Source of the DNA: Turritopsis dohrnii
Taxonomy: Eukaryota; Cnidaria; Hydrozoa; Anthoathecata; Oceaniidae
Assembly (NCBI GenBank): GCA_027922465.2
Contig: BQMF02000668.1
Location: forward strand, 62,001 to 126,000
Reading direction: 5' to 3'
Length of the DNA stretch: 64,000 bases
Shown here: positions 10,850 to 22,866 of the stretch, piece by piece
How positions within the stretch are numbered: the stretch's first letter is position 1
How the letters are laid out: the number at the start of each line of letters is the position of its first letter
Notes under the pieces: model-generated
The model's input: the letters and a program-made list of their open reading frames with translations, nothing else
What the model was told of the DNA's origin: nothing
Database searches by the model: none
Made by a program: the position numbers and the translations under genes

Positions 10850-13543
10850 ATGCTTATGTTGATGTTCTTTGTCGTTGCAATCTTGTTGAAAAAGCCTTTA
10901 TCCGTCCTATCGGTTACTGATGACGACTGCGGGGCATGGTCATTTAAAAAAGGAAAATATTACGTCATTGGGTTGTACTCTACGTATACGAATGGTAACG
11001 GATTGGATTATGATGTAAACGTTGTGCGTTTTCATTTGAAATTAAGGTAAAAACTTCAGTAAAAGGTTTACTTGTGCGATTTCCCAAGATTTCCTAAGAA
11101 CCATGACTATGACCTTGCTTTCAGATTGGCAGAAGCCGACAAGTAGACTTATGCAGAGATTATGAAGCTGATCAAATCAGCTAATTAGTAGAAAAGTTGA
11201 ATTTAGAGCATTTATGTACCGTTGCCTAACTACAACGAAATTCATTTGAGTTTCATTCTATTTAGATATTTCATTGCACGACAAGTTTATAACACTAATA
11301 AAGTTTCCATTGGTTATTGGGCGTATGATGTTTGTAATGACACAAGAACAGTATTTGATGTTATATTGACCACTCTCCTTGACCCACGTTTAAAGCCAAA
11401 CCAATACCCCTATTATTACGGTCAATGCAAAGAAAACAAAAATAAAGTCAACAGAGAAAATCAGTGGTGCTTAAAATGCCGATGCTCTTCCGTATCTTCT
11501 AGTAATATCATTGCGATTGTTTCGTATTTGCCACCAGACTTGACACGCATCGTTGCCGGCCTTCTAGTTTCTGAAAATACGCCATATTTTGCGTTTGCGA
11601 CGGAAGAACTGGCAGAACTAAGCCGAACTGAATATCGATTCTTTTCCAGCTACGAATTGATAAACAGAGAAGTGTCAAACATGGCTAAAAGAATCCTAAT
11701 GTATGAAGTTGGTCATATAGCTTTGATTCACATAGGATATGAGTATACAGGGCTGTATGCTTACCATCAAGAACAACTTTGGAATGAAATCTCAGGAAAA
11801 TATGACATCTGTATGGAAAAGGTTTTCTTGAATCCATCAAACACAAGTAATATGAAGAGTTATATTGACTATATTCGTCATCAACCAACATTGCAGTTAA
11901 TGGTCATCTGGTCAGACATGTCGTCTAGAAAAACCTTTATTGAAATGACACAAAACATAACTGACCGTGTTTGGTACTGGTACACCTCATATTCTTTGGA
12001 CATGGTAGTAGATTATGACATCGATCGCCAGTCACTTGTATCTCATGTGTTTATTCTTCATCCTATCTACTCCTACCTAACTTTGAATTCTAATTTCAGT
12101 TACAAAGAAATCAGAAAGAACATATATCCCATTTCCTACCACAATATAATCAACGATAAAATATTTGAAAGATATTATGAAGTAAATGGACTAAATATGT
12201 ATGATGGTGAAGTATTCAGTTTGCTCGATAACAAAACAAGCATTGTTGATGAATATGTTGAATCTCTTCTTACATCTCTTTGGTGGACGCAACCTTGGAA
12301 GGAACTTTCAACTGGTGATATGAGCAGCATGTGGCGAAAAATCGATTTGTTCACGTCAGTTCGTGCCTATAAACATACATACATTAATGGAGAAAATATT
12401 ACTAAGCAACAGCGATACACAAACGTTGAAACTATTTTAATTGAGCTCAAACAATTAAATGCTTGCCAGATCATACCGTGCTCAACCGGCTTCCATCCAA
12501 AACACCAAATCTTCCAAAGTGAGCAAGATGGGATCGAGTACTACAAATGGCGTTGTATAGAATGTTCGTTGCATTACATCAAAGTTGGGTTTAACACAGA
12601 ACCATGTAAAAGATGTCCAACTGACACATGGTCGAACACAAACAAAAGTGCGTGTTATGATCCTTTTGAAAACATTTATATCAGGCCAAATATGATCATG
12701 TCGATCCTATCCATCACTTTATCAAGCATCGGTATAGTATTTTGCATTGGTACCTTTGTAACGTTCAAGAAATTTAAAAATACACCCATCGTCAAGTCAT
12801 CTAGCCAAGAATTTTCGTTGATTCAATTAACGTCACATTTTATCCTATTTGCTGGTGTGCCGTTAATGTTTTTACAGCGTCCCCGTCAATACATTTGCAT
12901 CGTTCAGCCGTTTTCTATTGGATTTTTCTTGGCCATAATTTTATCAATTCATATAACGAAAACACAGAGAGTGCTATACGCGTTCAATGCGCAACTTGTC
13001 CGAACAAAGACATCTGTATTAATCACAAAAACTGTGGAAAAGTTTATCATCTGTTTATTGATCATTGTACAACTTCTCTTTTGTGGTGTATCTTTCTTTG
13101 AATCTCTACCTGACGTCAAGGAAGTTATGAACAGGGAAGAAATGACGCGTGAGCATTTCTGTACAAATCAACCTCATATAAGGATCCAACTAGCGTTCGT
13201 GCTTGTTCTATCACTGTTCTGTTTAATACAAGCCTTTCGATCACGAAGACTGCCTAAGTATTACAACGAATCCAAATCAACAACGTATATGCTGTTTTTG
13301 ACAGCACTCATTCTTGCTGTGGCATTGTTAATCAGTTATTCTCCAGCCGACCTCAATGAGAAGGTATCAGCCATTATGATTTCTGTGTTATTGGTGAATG
13401 TTGTTCAAGTTTTGCTTACATTTGGCAGTAAAGTCTACATCATGTTCTTCAAACCGCAGAAAAACACACGAGAGGAATTTCGTAAAATAATATGGCATGC
13501 TAATAATAAAGGTTTTCCTGACCGTACCCATCTACAGCCATGA
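10850..13543 (+). CDS. Class C GPCR, orphan (copy B)
   Basis: Exons 10850-11046 and 11266-13543 give an 824-residue protein. Exon 1 has exactly the same length (197 nt), start context and intron phase as copy A. Domain order is the same: signal peptide, ligand-binding domain, cysteine-rich linker, seven membrane helices, short basic tail. The membrane part and linker are almost identical to copy A at the DNA level (compare 12590-12760 with 7550-7720), while the ligand domain differs more (for example around 12330-12450 against 7290-7410). The residue at the amino-acid-binding Ser position is again Phe176. The pair arose by a recent tandem duplication of about 3 kb; the more diverged ectodomain suggests different ligands, which is inference. 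Confidence 0.88.
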
Positions 13544-14411
13544 CCAAAATGTCGATCGCATAAAAAATAACCAGAATCTTGCAGCACAGTTGTTCTTTAT
13601 AATCGACTTTGTGTAAGTCACAGTACTGACCAGAAGATGTTGAGGGAATTCGGTCAATACATTTAGTTTCAAAGAATCAACAACAGACTTGTGGAAGTGA
13701 CAGTTCTTTTGTCAAGTCTCAAACTGAACATAATGAAAATGCAGAATCCATATAACATGAACATGTTATCAAGTGCAAACCTGTCACTGATTATTATTGT
13801 TATTCACCACAAAATGTTCTCCTATCAAACTCTACTTTTAAACGAAACTCTGCACACAAAATGGAGATTTTGTTGTAATGACTTCGCCGTCCTCATTACA
13901 GTTACGTTAACTCCGCATCATCTAGACAATGAGATTGTATTCATTGTGATCATTTAAAAAAAATAAATAATCCTTATGTTTACAGTTCAATAACTTTTTC
14001 GTCGCATGGGACCAGGCGTCCCCACAACGTAGCCACATGACTATATTTAAACAATTTCTTTTTTGTAATCAGTCTTAAAATTTTATATCAGATTCATTTC
14101 CACATTTAATTCTTCCCTCCGGAAGCCTTTTACAAATTACGGAAAACTCCACCTCTTTTTACTTAATTTCACTATTTGGAATAAGAAAAATAAGTTTTAG
14201 CACATTTAAGTGTGTATGTGTTTTATTCCCATGGCTTGCAGTAAAAACGTAAATCTTGTTTTGAGACATTTTGCTCGGCTTTTTTGTCCATTTTTTGAAA
14301 ATTTTTACAAGGGCCGCTTCCAGTTTTTTGTCCATTAGGGAGATTCGTAAAACCGACGAGCCTGTTACACGAAAAAAATAAATTACTTGTGAGAATTAAA
14401 ATAATAAAAAG
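13544..14411. other. Intergenic, 3' flank of copy B
   Basis: The first ~190 bases align by eye with the sequence after copy A. After that the sequence is AT-rich without recognisable genes. An open stretch at 13691-13957 has no family motif and I do not call it. Confidence 0.45.
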
Positions 14412-15098
14412 TTAATTCAAGGATTTTAAAAATATATATTTTATTTTGGAAACAATTAAGGATTTTGCCATGAAAAAATCCAATGATCTTCTTAATGGTT
14501 AATTAACACATCTTATAATAACAACTATTAAAGGTCATTACCAAAAACAATAACAAGTCAAGTGGCCGTAAAACACAGGAGTCATTAAAAACAAAATTTT
14601 AAAATGTCTCAACATGTCCCCCGTTTTTCACAGCGATTTGCTCTTGCTGTCATTTAATGAAGAGCGACGAATAAAATTTAGATTTTCTCTAAGATTATTT
14701 GCTGCGTCAACAATTTTATTTCTCAACTCTGATAGACTCTGGATCTCAGTGGAGTAGCATCTAAAGATAGCTCATAGGATGTACAAAATTTTGTAGAAGC
14801 CCTTGTGATAAGATATTAATTTGAGTGTGCTCAATAACACCGCGACAGGTTCTTAATAAACAAAAGAATAACTGCACGTGAAAATTCACTTTTATTAGCC
14901 ATTAAGGAATTAATGATCGTGACAGTTTAAAGAAATCCTATTTACTACAAAGTTTTCGACTAAATTATTTAAAATATAGGTTTTCAAAATCCTAGAAAGA
15001 AATCCTATCGAATGGTGTAAAAATCGCTAAAGCCTGATATATGTGTAAAAAGTTATAAATTGTTAAAATCTCAGACCGAAATTCTCTGGGACACACTG
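14412..15098 (-). mobile_element. Mariner-derived element, copy 1 (one end missing)
   Basis: The right end reads ...CTCTGGGACACACTG followed by TA and is the same terminal sequence as the complete copy at 52172-53007. The body matches that copy in reverse orientation (shared words such as TTAATGGTTAATTAACACATCTT and TAAAATATAGGTTTT). The left terminal repeat is absent; matching starts near 14412. On the minus strand around 14595-14760 there are remains of the C-terminal end of a mariner transposase (SLSELRNKIVDAA, then NGGHVETF), in more than one frame. It is non-autonomous. Confidence 0.7.
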
Positions 15099-15637
15099 TA
15101 CCAAGTTGTTTATAATTTCCTACAAATCTATAGAAAAATAGTTTCGTGTAAACGAAACATGATTTTTACGAATCCCGAATACGAATACGAATAACCTTTT
15201 TTCTACTTAACGAAATTAGAAAAAAAATACGCCAAAATAAACTTAAAGGATTCCTCTAATCAGAAATAAATAAACTATCTTTCATAGTTATTCAATCTAA
15301 AGATATTTGTTGTGAAACACCGGTACTTTTTATTGACTCACCCGGTAAATATTTTTCCAAGCCCAGAAACCTTAAGTTATCTTAATAATAAACATAGTTG
15401 AGGACTAAACCATTTATTTGAATAAAATCGGGACCCAATGACGGACGTTGTTCAGCTTTTATATATAGTTGCAAAAGCTCAAGGTGATAACTGCGTATTA
15501 AGGTCATTTTTCATATTTCGCCAACATGTGACAATTGGAGTAAAATTTGGACAAATTTCTTGACAGGTTCACATATATACACGCTTCTGATTTCCTGTTT
15601 ACTGTAATAGAAAATAACGCATTGTTGTTTCAAAATA
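15099..15637. other. Intergenic, no gene supported
   Basis: AT-rich sequence between two transposon-derived elements. No reading frame, RNA gene or repeat boundary is apparent. Confidence 0.4.
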
Positions 15638-16269
15638 CAGTAGAACCTCTAATAGCGGCCACTTTGGGGGACCGCTTAGTGGCCGTTGCACTAGAAGTGA
15701 CCGATGTATGGAAGTTTTATATGAATGTACCTTTTTATCCAAAAGGCTGGTCGGGAGAGATAGGAGGGGCATAAAGAATGATTCACAATCAAAATAAACA
15801 CAAGTAAATACACGTACCTTATCAGTACAATCTACAATCATGTGACAACTTTTTACTGAAATAAACTGTTACTTTTTTGTGTGAAACATTATTGAGCCTA
15901 AGTGCTTCAAGTCTTTGTGTGACAAGATTCAAAGTACTTACTAAGTCAGCATCACCTAATGTTTTGCAGTTCAAATTATCTACAATAGATGAAGCTGCTT
16001 GACTTGACTTTATTTTTGTAAATAATTATTATAAATAAGATATTTTTCCTTTCATTTGCTTGCATAAAGATTTTTTTTGACCGTTAATAGAGGTAAAATT
16101 AGACATTGGGACAATAGAAAGTGGCCGTTTGACCGTTGATTGGAGGTGACCGATGTATGGAGGTTTTTTTATAAGAGTTTGACAATAAATTCGGCAGGGA
16201 CTTTCTTTTCTGGCCGCTTATCAGGAGGTGACCGATGTATGGAGGTGACCGTTAATAGAGGTTCCACTG
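15638..16269. mobile_element. Pogo-like MITE with CAGTRGAACCTCT ends
   Basis: The left end is CAGTAGAACCTCTAATAGCGGCC and the right end, read inverted, is CAGTGGAACCTCTATTAACGG. Both are flanked by TA (15636-15637 and 16270-16271), the target duplication of Tc1/mariner/pogo elements. Inside are repeated TGACCGATGTATGGAGGT words near both ends. It encodes no transposase, so it depends on a relative in trans. Confidence 0.75.
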
Positions 16270-16271
16270 TA

Positions 16272-17654
16272 TGTGGAAAGTAACAATGATTTAGAATTAA
16301 TGATAATAATAATAATAATAATCCGAAAGATTTAGGGAACTCCTACACTTTCCAGAGATTGCTTTATACCAAAAAGCTTCGAACTGTTTTTCAGAAGAAC
16401 TTAAATTTGAATACTCCAGCTATAATCTCTGTAGAACGTTTCTAAAACAATATTGTCTTTTTCTTATTTTTTTTAAACCATCAGATTACTGATGGCATAG
16501 GACAAAGAGAAACTAAAAAACACTAGCGATGGTGAAAGTTGGAAAATATTGGAAATTGCTTGATCAGAATTGGAATCGGAATCGGAATCTATGGCAAGTG
16601 GTAAAAAATCAAAGTATTGGTCTCCAGAAAACTAACGTTTGTGGTGATATCAGAACAACTTCTCGTGGATTCTATCAAACTCAAACCATCCTCTCCAGAG
16701 ATCCGCAAAAAGTCTGTGTGACCATTAGAGACCTTTAAGACGTAATTTGATTAAAGTGTTTTAATGGTGAGCACCCCATTCAACTTAACAATATCTTGAT
16801 GTGGCCACGTACAGCTACATATAACATAACTTCGTCAAAATCCGTCGCTATCCACTCTTTACGGAGCGTCATCATTTTAGATGTTCTTTTTCAGCTGATA
16901 ATATCATAGCTGCGTTACAGTCACTATCTAAGGCTGCTTCAGACATTTTCAAATCGATTGCAGTATTCATCCTTCATTATATATAATTTTCGACTAGGAA
17001 AGTTTTTTATCAAATCGACAGAACTAATGGATTCATCACGAGCAATTTCCTTACTCAATCAACCGTTACAGATTTATACTATATAACTTTTACCAATTTA
17101 AGGCATGTGTAGATAGGCCTTCCTCATTCATGTTAACTTCACTAAAAATTATGATTACTACAGCATTATTTATTTAAACATTTTTGAGTGGGCGTTTCAT
17201 TTCACACCCAACTCTTGTTTCTACCTCTTGTAAGAAGAAACAATAATATTTTTAGTGACAAGAATGTATGGATGAAGAAATGAAATAAAACAAGCTTCAA
17301 ATGCGAAAGTATAAAAGGCTAACCAGTGCGCGGGAACATAAAGCATGTTGTTGTTCTACTGCTTTGATTGACAAATATAATGACAACTTAGTATATTCAA
17401 ATCAATAGCAATAAATGAAAAGAATTAAAAAATATTAAATGTATAAAATACCTATTGCATTCTCAGTTGACATTCTTAATACATTAGATAGAAGGTATTT
17501 ACGTACCTGATACTGATTTTATTGATTTAATCCTTGGATGTATTGAGCGTTTGGTATTGCAAAACAGGACATATAACTTTACAAAAGGAATATCTAACTT
17601 TCCATCGATTATCTCACGAAGACGATTAATATTTCTTGTTTTAAAAACTTGGAA
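16272..17654. other. Intergenic and presumed upstream region of RING gene
   Basis: Contains an ATA/ATT triplet run at ~16304-16321. An open stretch at 16529-16738 is low-complexity (NRNRN) and not called. No promoter motif can be assigned with confidence. Confidence 0.4.
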
Positions 17655-20600
17655 ATGGCAACAAGTAGTAATTTCGGTTTACAGCCACATGACTGTCCCA
17701 TCTGTTTCGATAAATACCTCGATCCAAGAATCTTATCTTGTGGTCATTCTTTCTGTAAAGAATGCTTAGAAAATCTACTAGTGCGCCAAAGAAATGGCGA
17801 TGCAACCATAACTTGTCCCAGCAACTGTCATGAAGTGAATGTGATCCAATCTGGCAAAACAGTAGCTGATACATTGAAAAAGAATTATGCCCTGGAGAAT
17901 GTTGTACAAAGAAAAGCTTGTTCATACAGGTACCGGAATTATTTTTAGCTTAAAATTTAATTCGCCCATCCATACAAAACAAAGGCATTCAATATACGTA
18001 CCGTATGTAGCTACATATAAAGATTTTTATTTATAAAACTTTGTTCTGTACCTAAATGGGTTACTCAATCCGTTTGTAAAAAGCTGAAGGCATTTTGTCG
18101 CAAACAATTGTGTTGTTTAATTTTCATATAGAAAATATAAATCCCTGCCTTTTTTTCTAGCGGAACTGTGAGCTGCAAGGAAAAGACTAATTGCGAAAGG
18201 CCGATATCTCGTTACTGCAAGAATTGTAACAAGAAAATGTGTTCACCATGTTTTAATGCGCACACTTGTCACACACATGAATATATCAACATATCGTTCG
18301 ATCAACTGAATCAATCTTTTTTCCCGATCTGCGAAAAGCATAAATCTTTCGAGAGATACACATGTTTACAATGTAATGAGATGTTTATCTGTGTTTATTG
18401 CAAGAATGAGAAGCATAATGGTCACCAAATTGATAGAAGCAAAACATACATCGGAGAATTGATGAAGCAGCACATTGCCTCCTTTCAGCAAGTTAAAAAG
18501 ATGTTTCCAAATACAAAGGAACATCATGATCGTATCTTCGAGGAGCTGATCAAGTGCAGGCAAAAGCTTGACAAAGAATTGGAATTCCGAATTATGGAAA
18601 ACGTAAAAGAATCTATTCAAGGTTTTAAGAAAGAAAAATCCAAGATCATGGCCGATTTTGATGATCAAGCTAACATTTTTTTATCAAGAAACCAGAAGAG
18701 AATGGAATCGATCCATCATGTGGGTAAGTTGTTGAATAATCAGACAGAGGAACAAGACTTTGAATTAATGTTTCAACTTAACACCATGGAGGCGAAGTTA
18801 AAAGATGCATGGAAATCTCAAACATTCCATGCAACCCTCGACGATGCAACACCTAATCGCAAGCTTGGAAATTTATCAGTTTCATTACCGCATACTCCAT
18901 CTAACAATGGCAAACGAGTGAATCTCCAGTTGACAAATTCACATGTTAAGGAAGTAGATTCTTCCAATCTTATCAAATCTATCAAGTGTAACATCTGTGG
19001 TATGACATCTTTTGAAATTTTGACAAATATTTTAAGGATTTTTCTTCGTGTTTAGTGACTAATGACATTTTGTTTTAGAGATGATTGGCATGGATGGAAG
19101 GTAAATGATCACGTTATTTAAAGTTAAACATTTTTTATAAATTTTAGTTTTTATAATAAACCAATGGATAGATTTTTCAAGAAGAAATTTCGCCAAGTAA
19201 GCGGTAAGGGGGTTTGGGGGGAGGTTAGGGAGGGGGGGGGGGGGGGGGGGGGGGGGGTTGGTTGGGATTACGGTATAATAGTATCTGACCTTTTTTTGTC
19301 CGGTGTAACGGTATTTGGAGAAAATTACGGGATTACGGGATTTCATCTTCTGTCGGTGATGATAAATCGGCCGTTTTTGTGCCGGTATTTCGGTATGGGG
19401 TAGTTTGTCATATACGTGATCATGATAGCAATGTCGATATTTTGAATGGTGCATTAGTTGTCAACATTGTTGTGGCGTAATATTTCGAATGTTTTTATTT
19501 TTTGTTGTTGTTGTTGTTGTTGTCACGTCTTTTAAAAAGCAATTCAATAACAACTTGTTATATATTGTAGACAGAGCGATGGTGGGTGTTTGTAAGATTT
19601 TTCTTTGTATTTGTTTTAAGGCGGTTGCCAGTTCATTCGCTGTAGTCGCACGAATGAGCGAACTGATTTTTGATTGGCTGACGCAATCTCATTTGCCTGA
19701 TAGTTCAAATCATTTGAATTACTGAGCAAAGCACCGTGAACTGGAAACCGGTCTTTATGTTTCAAAAATTAATTCAGACATCAGAAGGACTGTATTCAAA
19801 GCTTAGATAAGTGAGTGAGGTGTTCTGTCTAACAAGTTAAAAATGACCATTTTAAAAACTGCCGCGCTTTATATTATGAAGCTGGTGATTCCCGAAAATC
19901 TTATCAGGAAGCGTTCAACCTCCGAGTAAAAATTGATGAGAATTTTGAAAAAGACCTGGAAACCAAAATTTTCTTCGCCAACCATGGTGGACGATAAGTT
20001 TAGGCAAATTATTCTATTGTTTTAGCACATTGAAATCCATGACGGGGGCCCTGTGTTTTAAAATCAGATTAAATTTTCACTCAAATTAATAACTGTTCTC
20101 AACTTAATCATACGACGATAGTCTTTATGTTTGTTTATAATAATAGTTTCATAGCTTTTGATTGATTGTATATGATTTAGTATCACCATTTCAAGAATTA
20201 TTTGTTAATTTCACTAGAATAGCGAAGTATTAGTATCGTCGTTCTATGTATGTATCTCCGTGACATTCTGGACGATAAAGTAAATAATTGCATATAAGCC
20301 ATACCCGCACACACCTTAGCAATAGGCTGACTAACGGGCCAAATTTGGACCAAATTATGAAAGTTCTCCAATTTTCATAAAAATGTGCGCAATTGCACAA
20401 AAGCACATTTGAAAGGTACTGATTTCGAAGTTGAGAGTCATTTTGTCAGATTTGACTGAAATTGGGCAGTTTGGCAATGTCGTTTTTTGAGAATCTTTTA
20501 TTATTGTTGAGAGTAGATGTGTGTAGTCGTGACACCGTCCTGACGACTTTACGCCAAATTTGAGACGAATAAGTTTTGATCTATTTGTTATGGTATATTG

Positions 20601-22866
20601 CTATCGTTATCAACTATTGTATCTCACAGTTATGAAAAGTATGTATTTGTTAGAATTGTGAGAATGCCCTGTAGCGAAATTTTTGACTTCCCAGTCGTCT
20701 TGCTTGTTTTTTTATACATCTGGAAAAAATCGTTGTTAGGATGTTGATTGCTTCTCAGCGGATTTAACAAGAACGCAGTATAAGGAACCAAAATTACGTT
20801 TTTAGGCTTTTGTTCTTTAATATTTTAACTGAAATTATTAAGTTTCGCAACCACTGCGTTCAAAGCAGGGATAAGTGAGTGAGGTGTTCTGTCTATTGAG
20901 ATACAGATACAGATCCATGGATGCGAGCAACGGGATCCAAATACATGGGTATGAACTTGACTCAATAGTTTTTTTAATATTCGGCCTAATAAAATAGTTC
21001 GTACCGGTATTAGGCATTTTGTTTAGACGGTATGACGGTATTTTGTCCAGTACAATTTGTCAAGTAAAGTTTTTCGACTAAACTAATGGTTTACAGCTTT
21101 TTTCAGTTTTTAAACATTTTTGTATTTCTACGTAAACATTTTTTCAAAAATGATTTTTAAAGAACTTTAATGAACATTTTTGGCAATCCTGCAAACAATG
21201 AAAAACGTCATATAATAATTTTAAATTATTACTTTTCACAGATGCAAAACGGAAGACAATGGGTCTCAGTGTATAGGTGGAATCATAATGATACCACACG
21301 TTTCAAAAGAAAATGATTTAAGAGAAGGTAAGTATTGGTACATTTCTGCGCTGCATTAGTGACAAAAACATCGATATTTATAAGAAAAAATGAGTACACA
21401 TGTCGATTGGTGTGTATTTGAACAGAGTTAAAGTGAATTGGTCCATGATTGGATGAATAGATTCCTGTTATCATCAGAAAAATGCATCGAAATTGAACGA
21501 TAAGATCCTATATTATGACTATCAATTATAAAGCTGAGAAACACGTGTATCTAGAATATACTAAAACAAATTTGAATAATTTAAGATTTTACATTTAAAA
21601 AGATGATGTTTCGTCTTTCAGAAATGTTTCCGGCAGCAAAAAAATGTGAGTGTTTGAAAGTTTTAATAGAGCATGGAGCTGACGTCAACATGAAGAAATA
21701 CGGCAACACAGCACTCTATATTGCCTCGTCAAAAGGACACATTGAGTGTTTAAAAGTTTTAATAGAGCATGGAGCTGACATCAACATGAAGAGCAATCGC
21801 GGAATGACAGCACTCATAAAAGCCTCATACAAAGGACACATTGAGTGTTTGAAAGTTTTATTAAAGCATGGAGCTGACATAAACATGAAGGACAACTACC
21901 AAAAGACAGCACTTATGAAAGCCTCATCAAATGGACACACTGAGTGTTTGAAAGTTTTAATAGAGCATGGAGCTGACGTCAACATGAAGGACGAATACAA
22001 ATCGACAGCACTCATAATAGCCTCATCAAAAGGACACACTGAGTGTTTGAAAGTTTTAATAGAGCATGGAGCTGACGTCAACATGAAGGACGAATACAAA
22101 TCGACAGCACTCATAATAGCCTCATCAAAAGGACACATTGAGTGTTTGAAAGTTTAATGGAGCAGACATCAAAATAAAAAACAATTTGGGAATGACAGCA
22201 CTCATAAAAGCCTCATACGAAGGACACATTGAGTGTTTGAAAGTTTTAATAGAGCATGGAGCTGACATCAACATCAAGAACAACTTTGGATTTACAGCAC
22301 TCATGGAAGCCTCATCAAATGGACACATTGAGTGTTTGAAACTTTTAATTGACCATGGAGCTGACATCAACATGAAGAGCGACATTGGATTTGCAGCACT
22401 CATGGAAGCCTCATCAAATGGACACATTGAGTGTTTGAAAGTTTTGATAGTTCATGGAGCTGACATCAACATCAAGAACAAGAATGGAGTTACAGCACTC
22501 ATTGATGCCTCATCAATTGGACACATTGGGTGTTTGAAAGTTTTAATAGAGCATGGAGCTGACATCAACATGAAGAGCGACATTGGATTTACAGCACTCA
22601 TGGAAGCCTCATCAAATGGACACATTGAGTGTTTGAAACTTTTAATTGAGCATGGAGCTGACATCAACATGAAGAGCGACATTGGATTTACAGCACTCAT
22701 GGAAGCCTCATCAAATGGACACATTGAGTGTTTGAAAGTTTTAATAGAGCTTGGAGCTGACATCAACATGAAGAGCATCAACGGACTGACAGCACTTAAG
22801 AATGCATCATTTAATGGACATGATGAATGTTATTGGATACTTAAGAATTCAGGAGCTTATAAATAA
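17655..22866 (+). CDS. RING/B-box/coiled-coil protein joined to ankyrin repeats (frameshifted)
   Basis: Exons: 17655-17929, 18161-18999, 19079-19100, 21242-21327, 21622-22866. All four junctions have GT-AG sites and matching phases. Exon 1 encodes a C3HC4 RING finger (CPIC...CGHSFCKEC...CPSNC, residues ~14-59), a ubiquitin-ligase domain. Exon 2 encodes B-box 1 and B-box 2 (CEKH..CLQC..CVYC..H) and a coiled coil, the TRIM layout. The small exons add a CNIC and two further Cys. The last exon carries ~12 ankyrin repeats of 33 residues. An 8-bp deletion near 22152-22160 causes a stop at 22155; downstream repeats are open in another frame to 22866. The cut may be a real mutation or a sequence error. 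If the last three exons do not belong, exon 2 ends at 19055 and the ankyrin gene is separate. RING/B-box part 0.9; fusion 0.55. Confidence 0.6.
19101..21241. other. Large intron or intergenic space
   Basis: Holds the G tract and, at ~19794-19832 and ~20861-20899, two near-identical ~38-base words containing ATAAGTGAGTGAGGTGTTCT. Several CGGTATTACGG-like words occur at 19265-19400 and again at 21000-21040. No gene was recognised. Confidence 0.4.
19232..19257. repeat. G26 homopolymer in G-rich patch
   Basis: A run of 26 G preceded by further G tracts (GGGGG, GGGGGG, GGTTAGGG) within 19207-19231. The patch could form G-quadruplex structures and is prone to sequencing error. In the fused gene model it lies in the intron before the exon at 21242. 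Confidence 0.8.
21640..22790 (+). repeat. 99-bp tandem repeat encoding ankyrin units
   Basis: About 12 head-to-tail units of 99 bases, each encoding one 33-residue ankyrin repeat with ALxxASxxGHxECLKVLIEHGADIN. Neighbouring units are close to identical in DNA (for example the two DEYKSTALIIASSKG units at ~21985-22130 and the SDIGFTALMEASSNG units further on), showing recent expansion or gene conversion. Confidence 0.85.

Noticed and set aside
16529..16738. 69-codon frame with NRNRN repeats
   Set aside because: Low-complexity, no splice support and no family resemblance.
21896..22781. Long minus-strand frames opposite the ankyrin repeats
   Set aside because: They are antisense shadows of the 99-bp repeat, with periodic CPFDEA-type sequence and no independent evidence.
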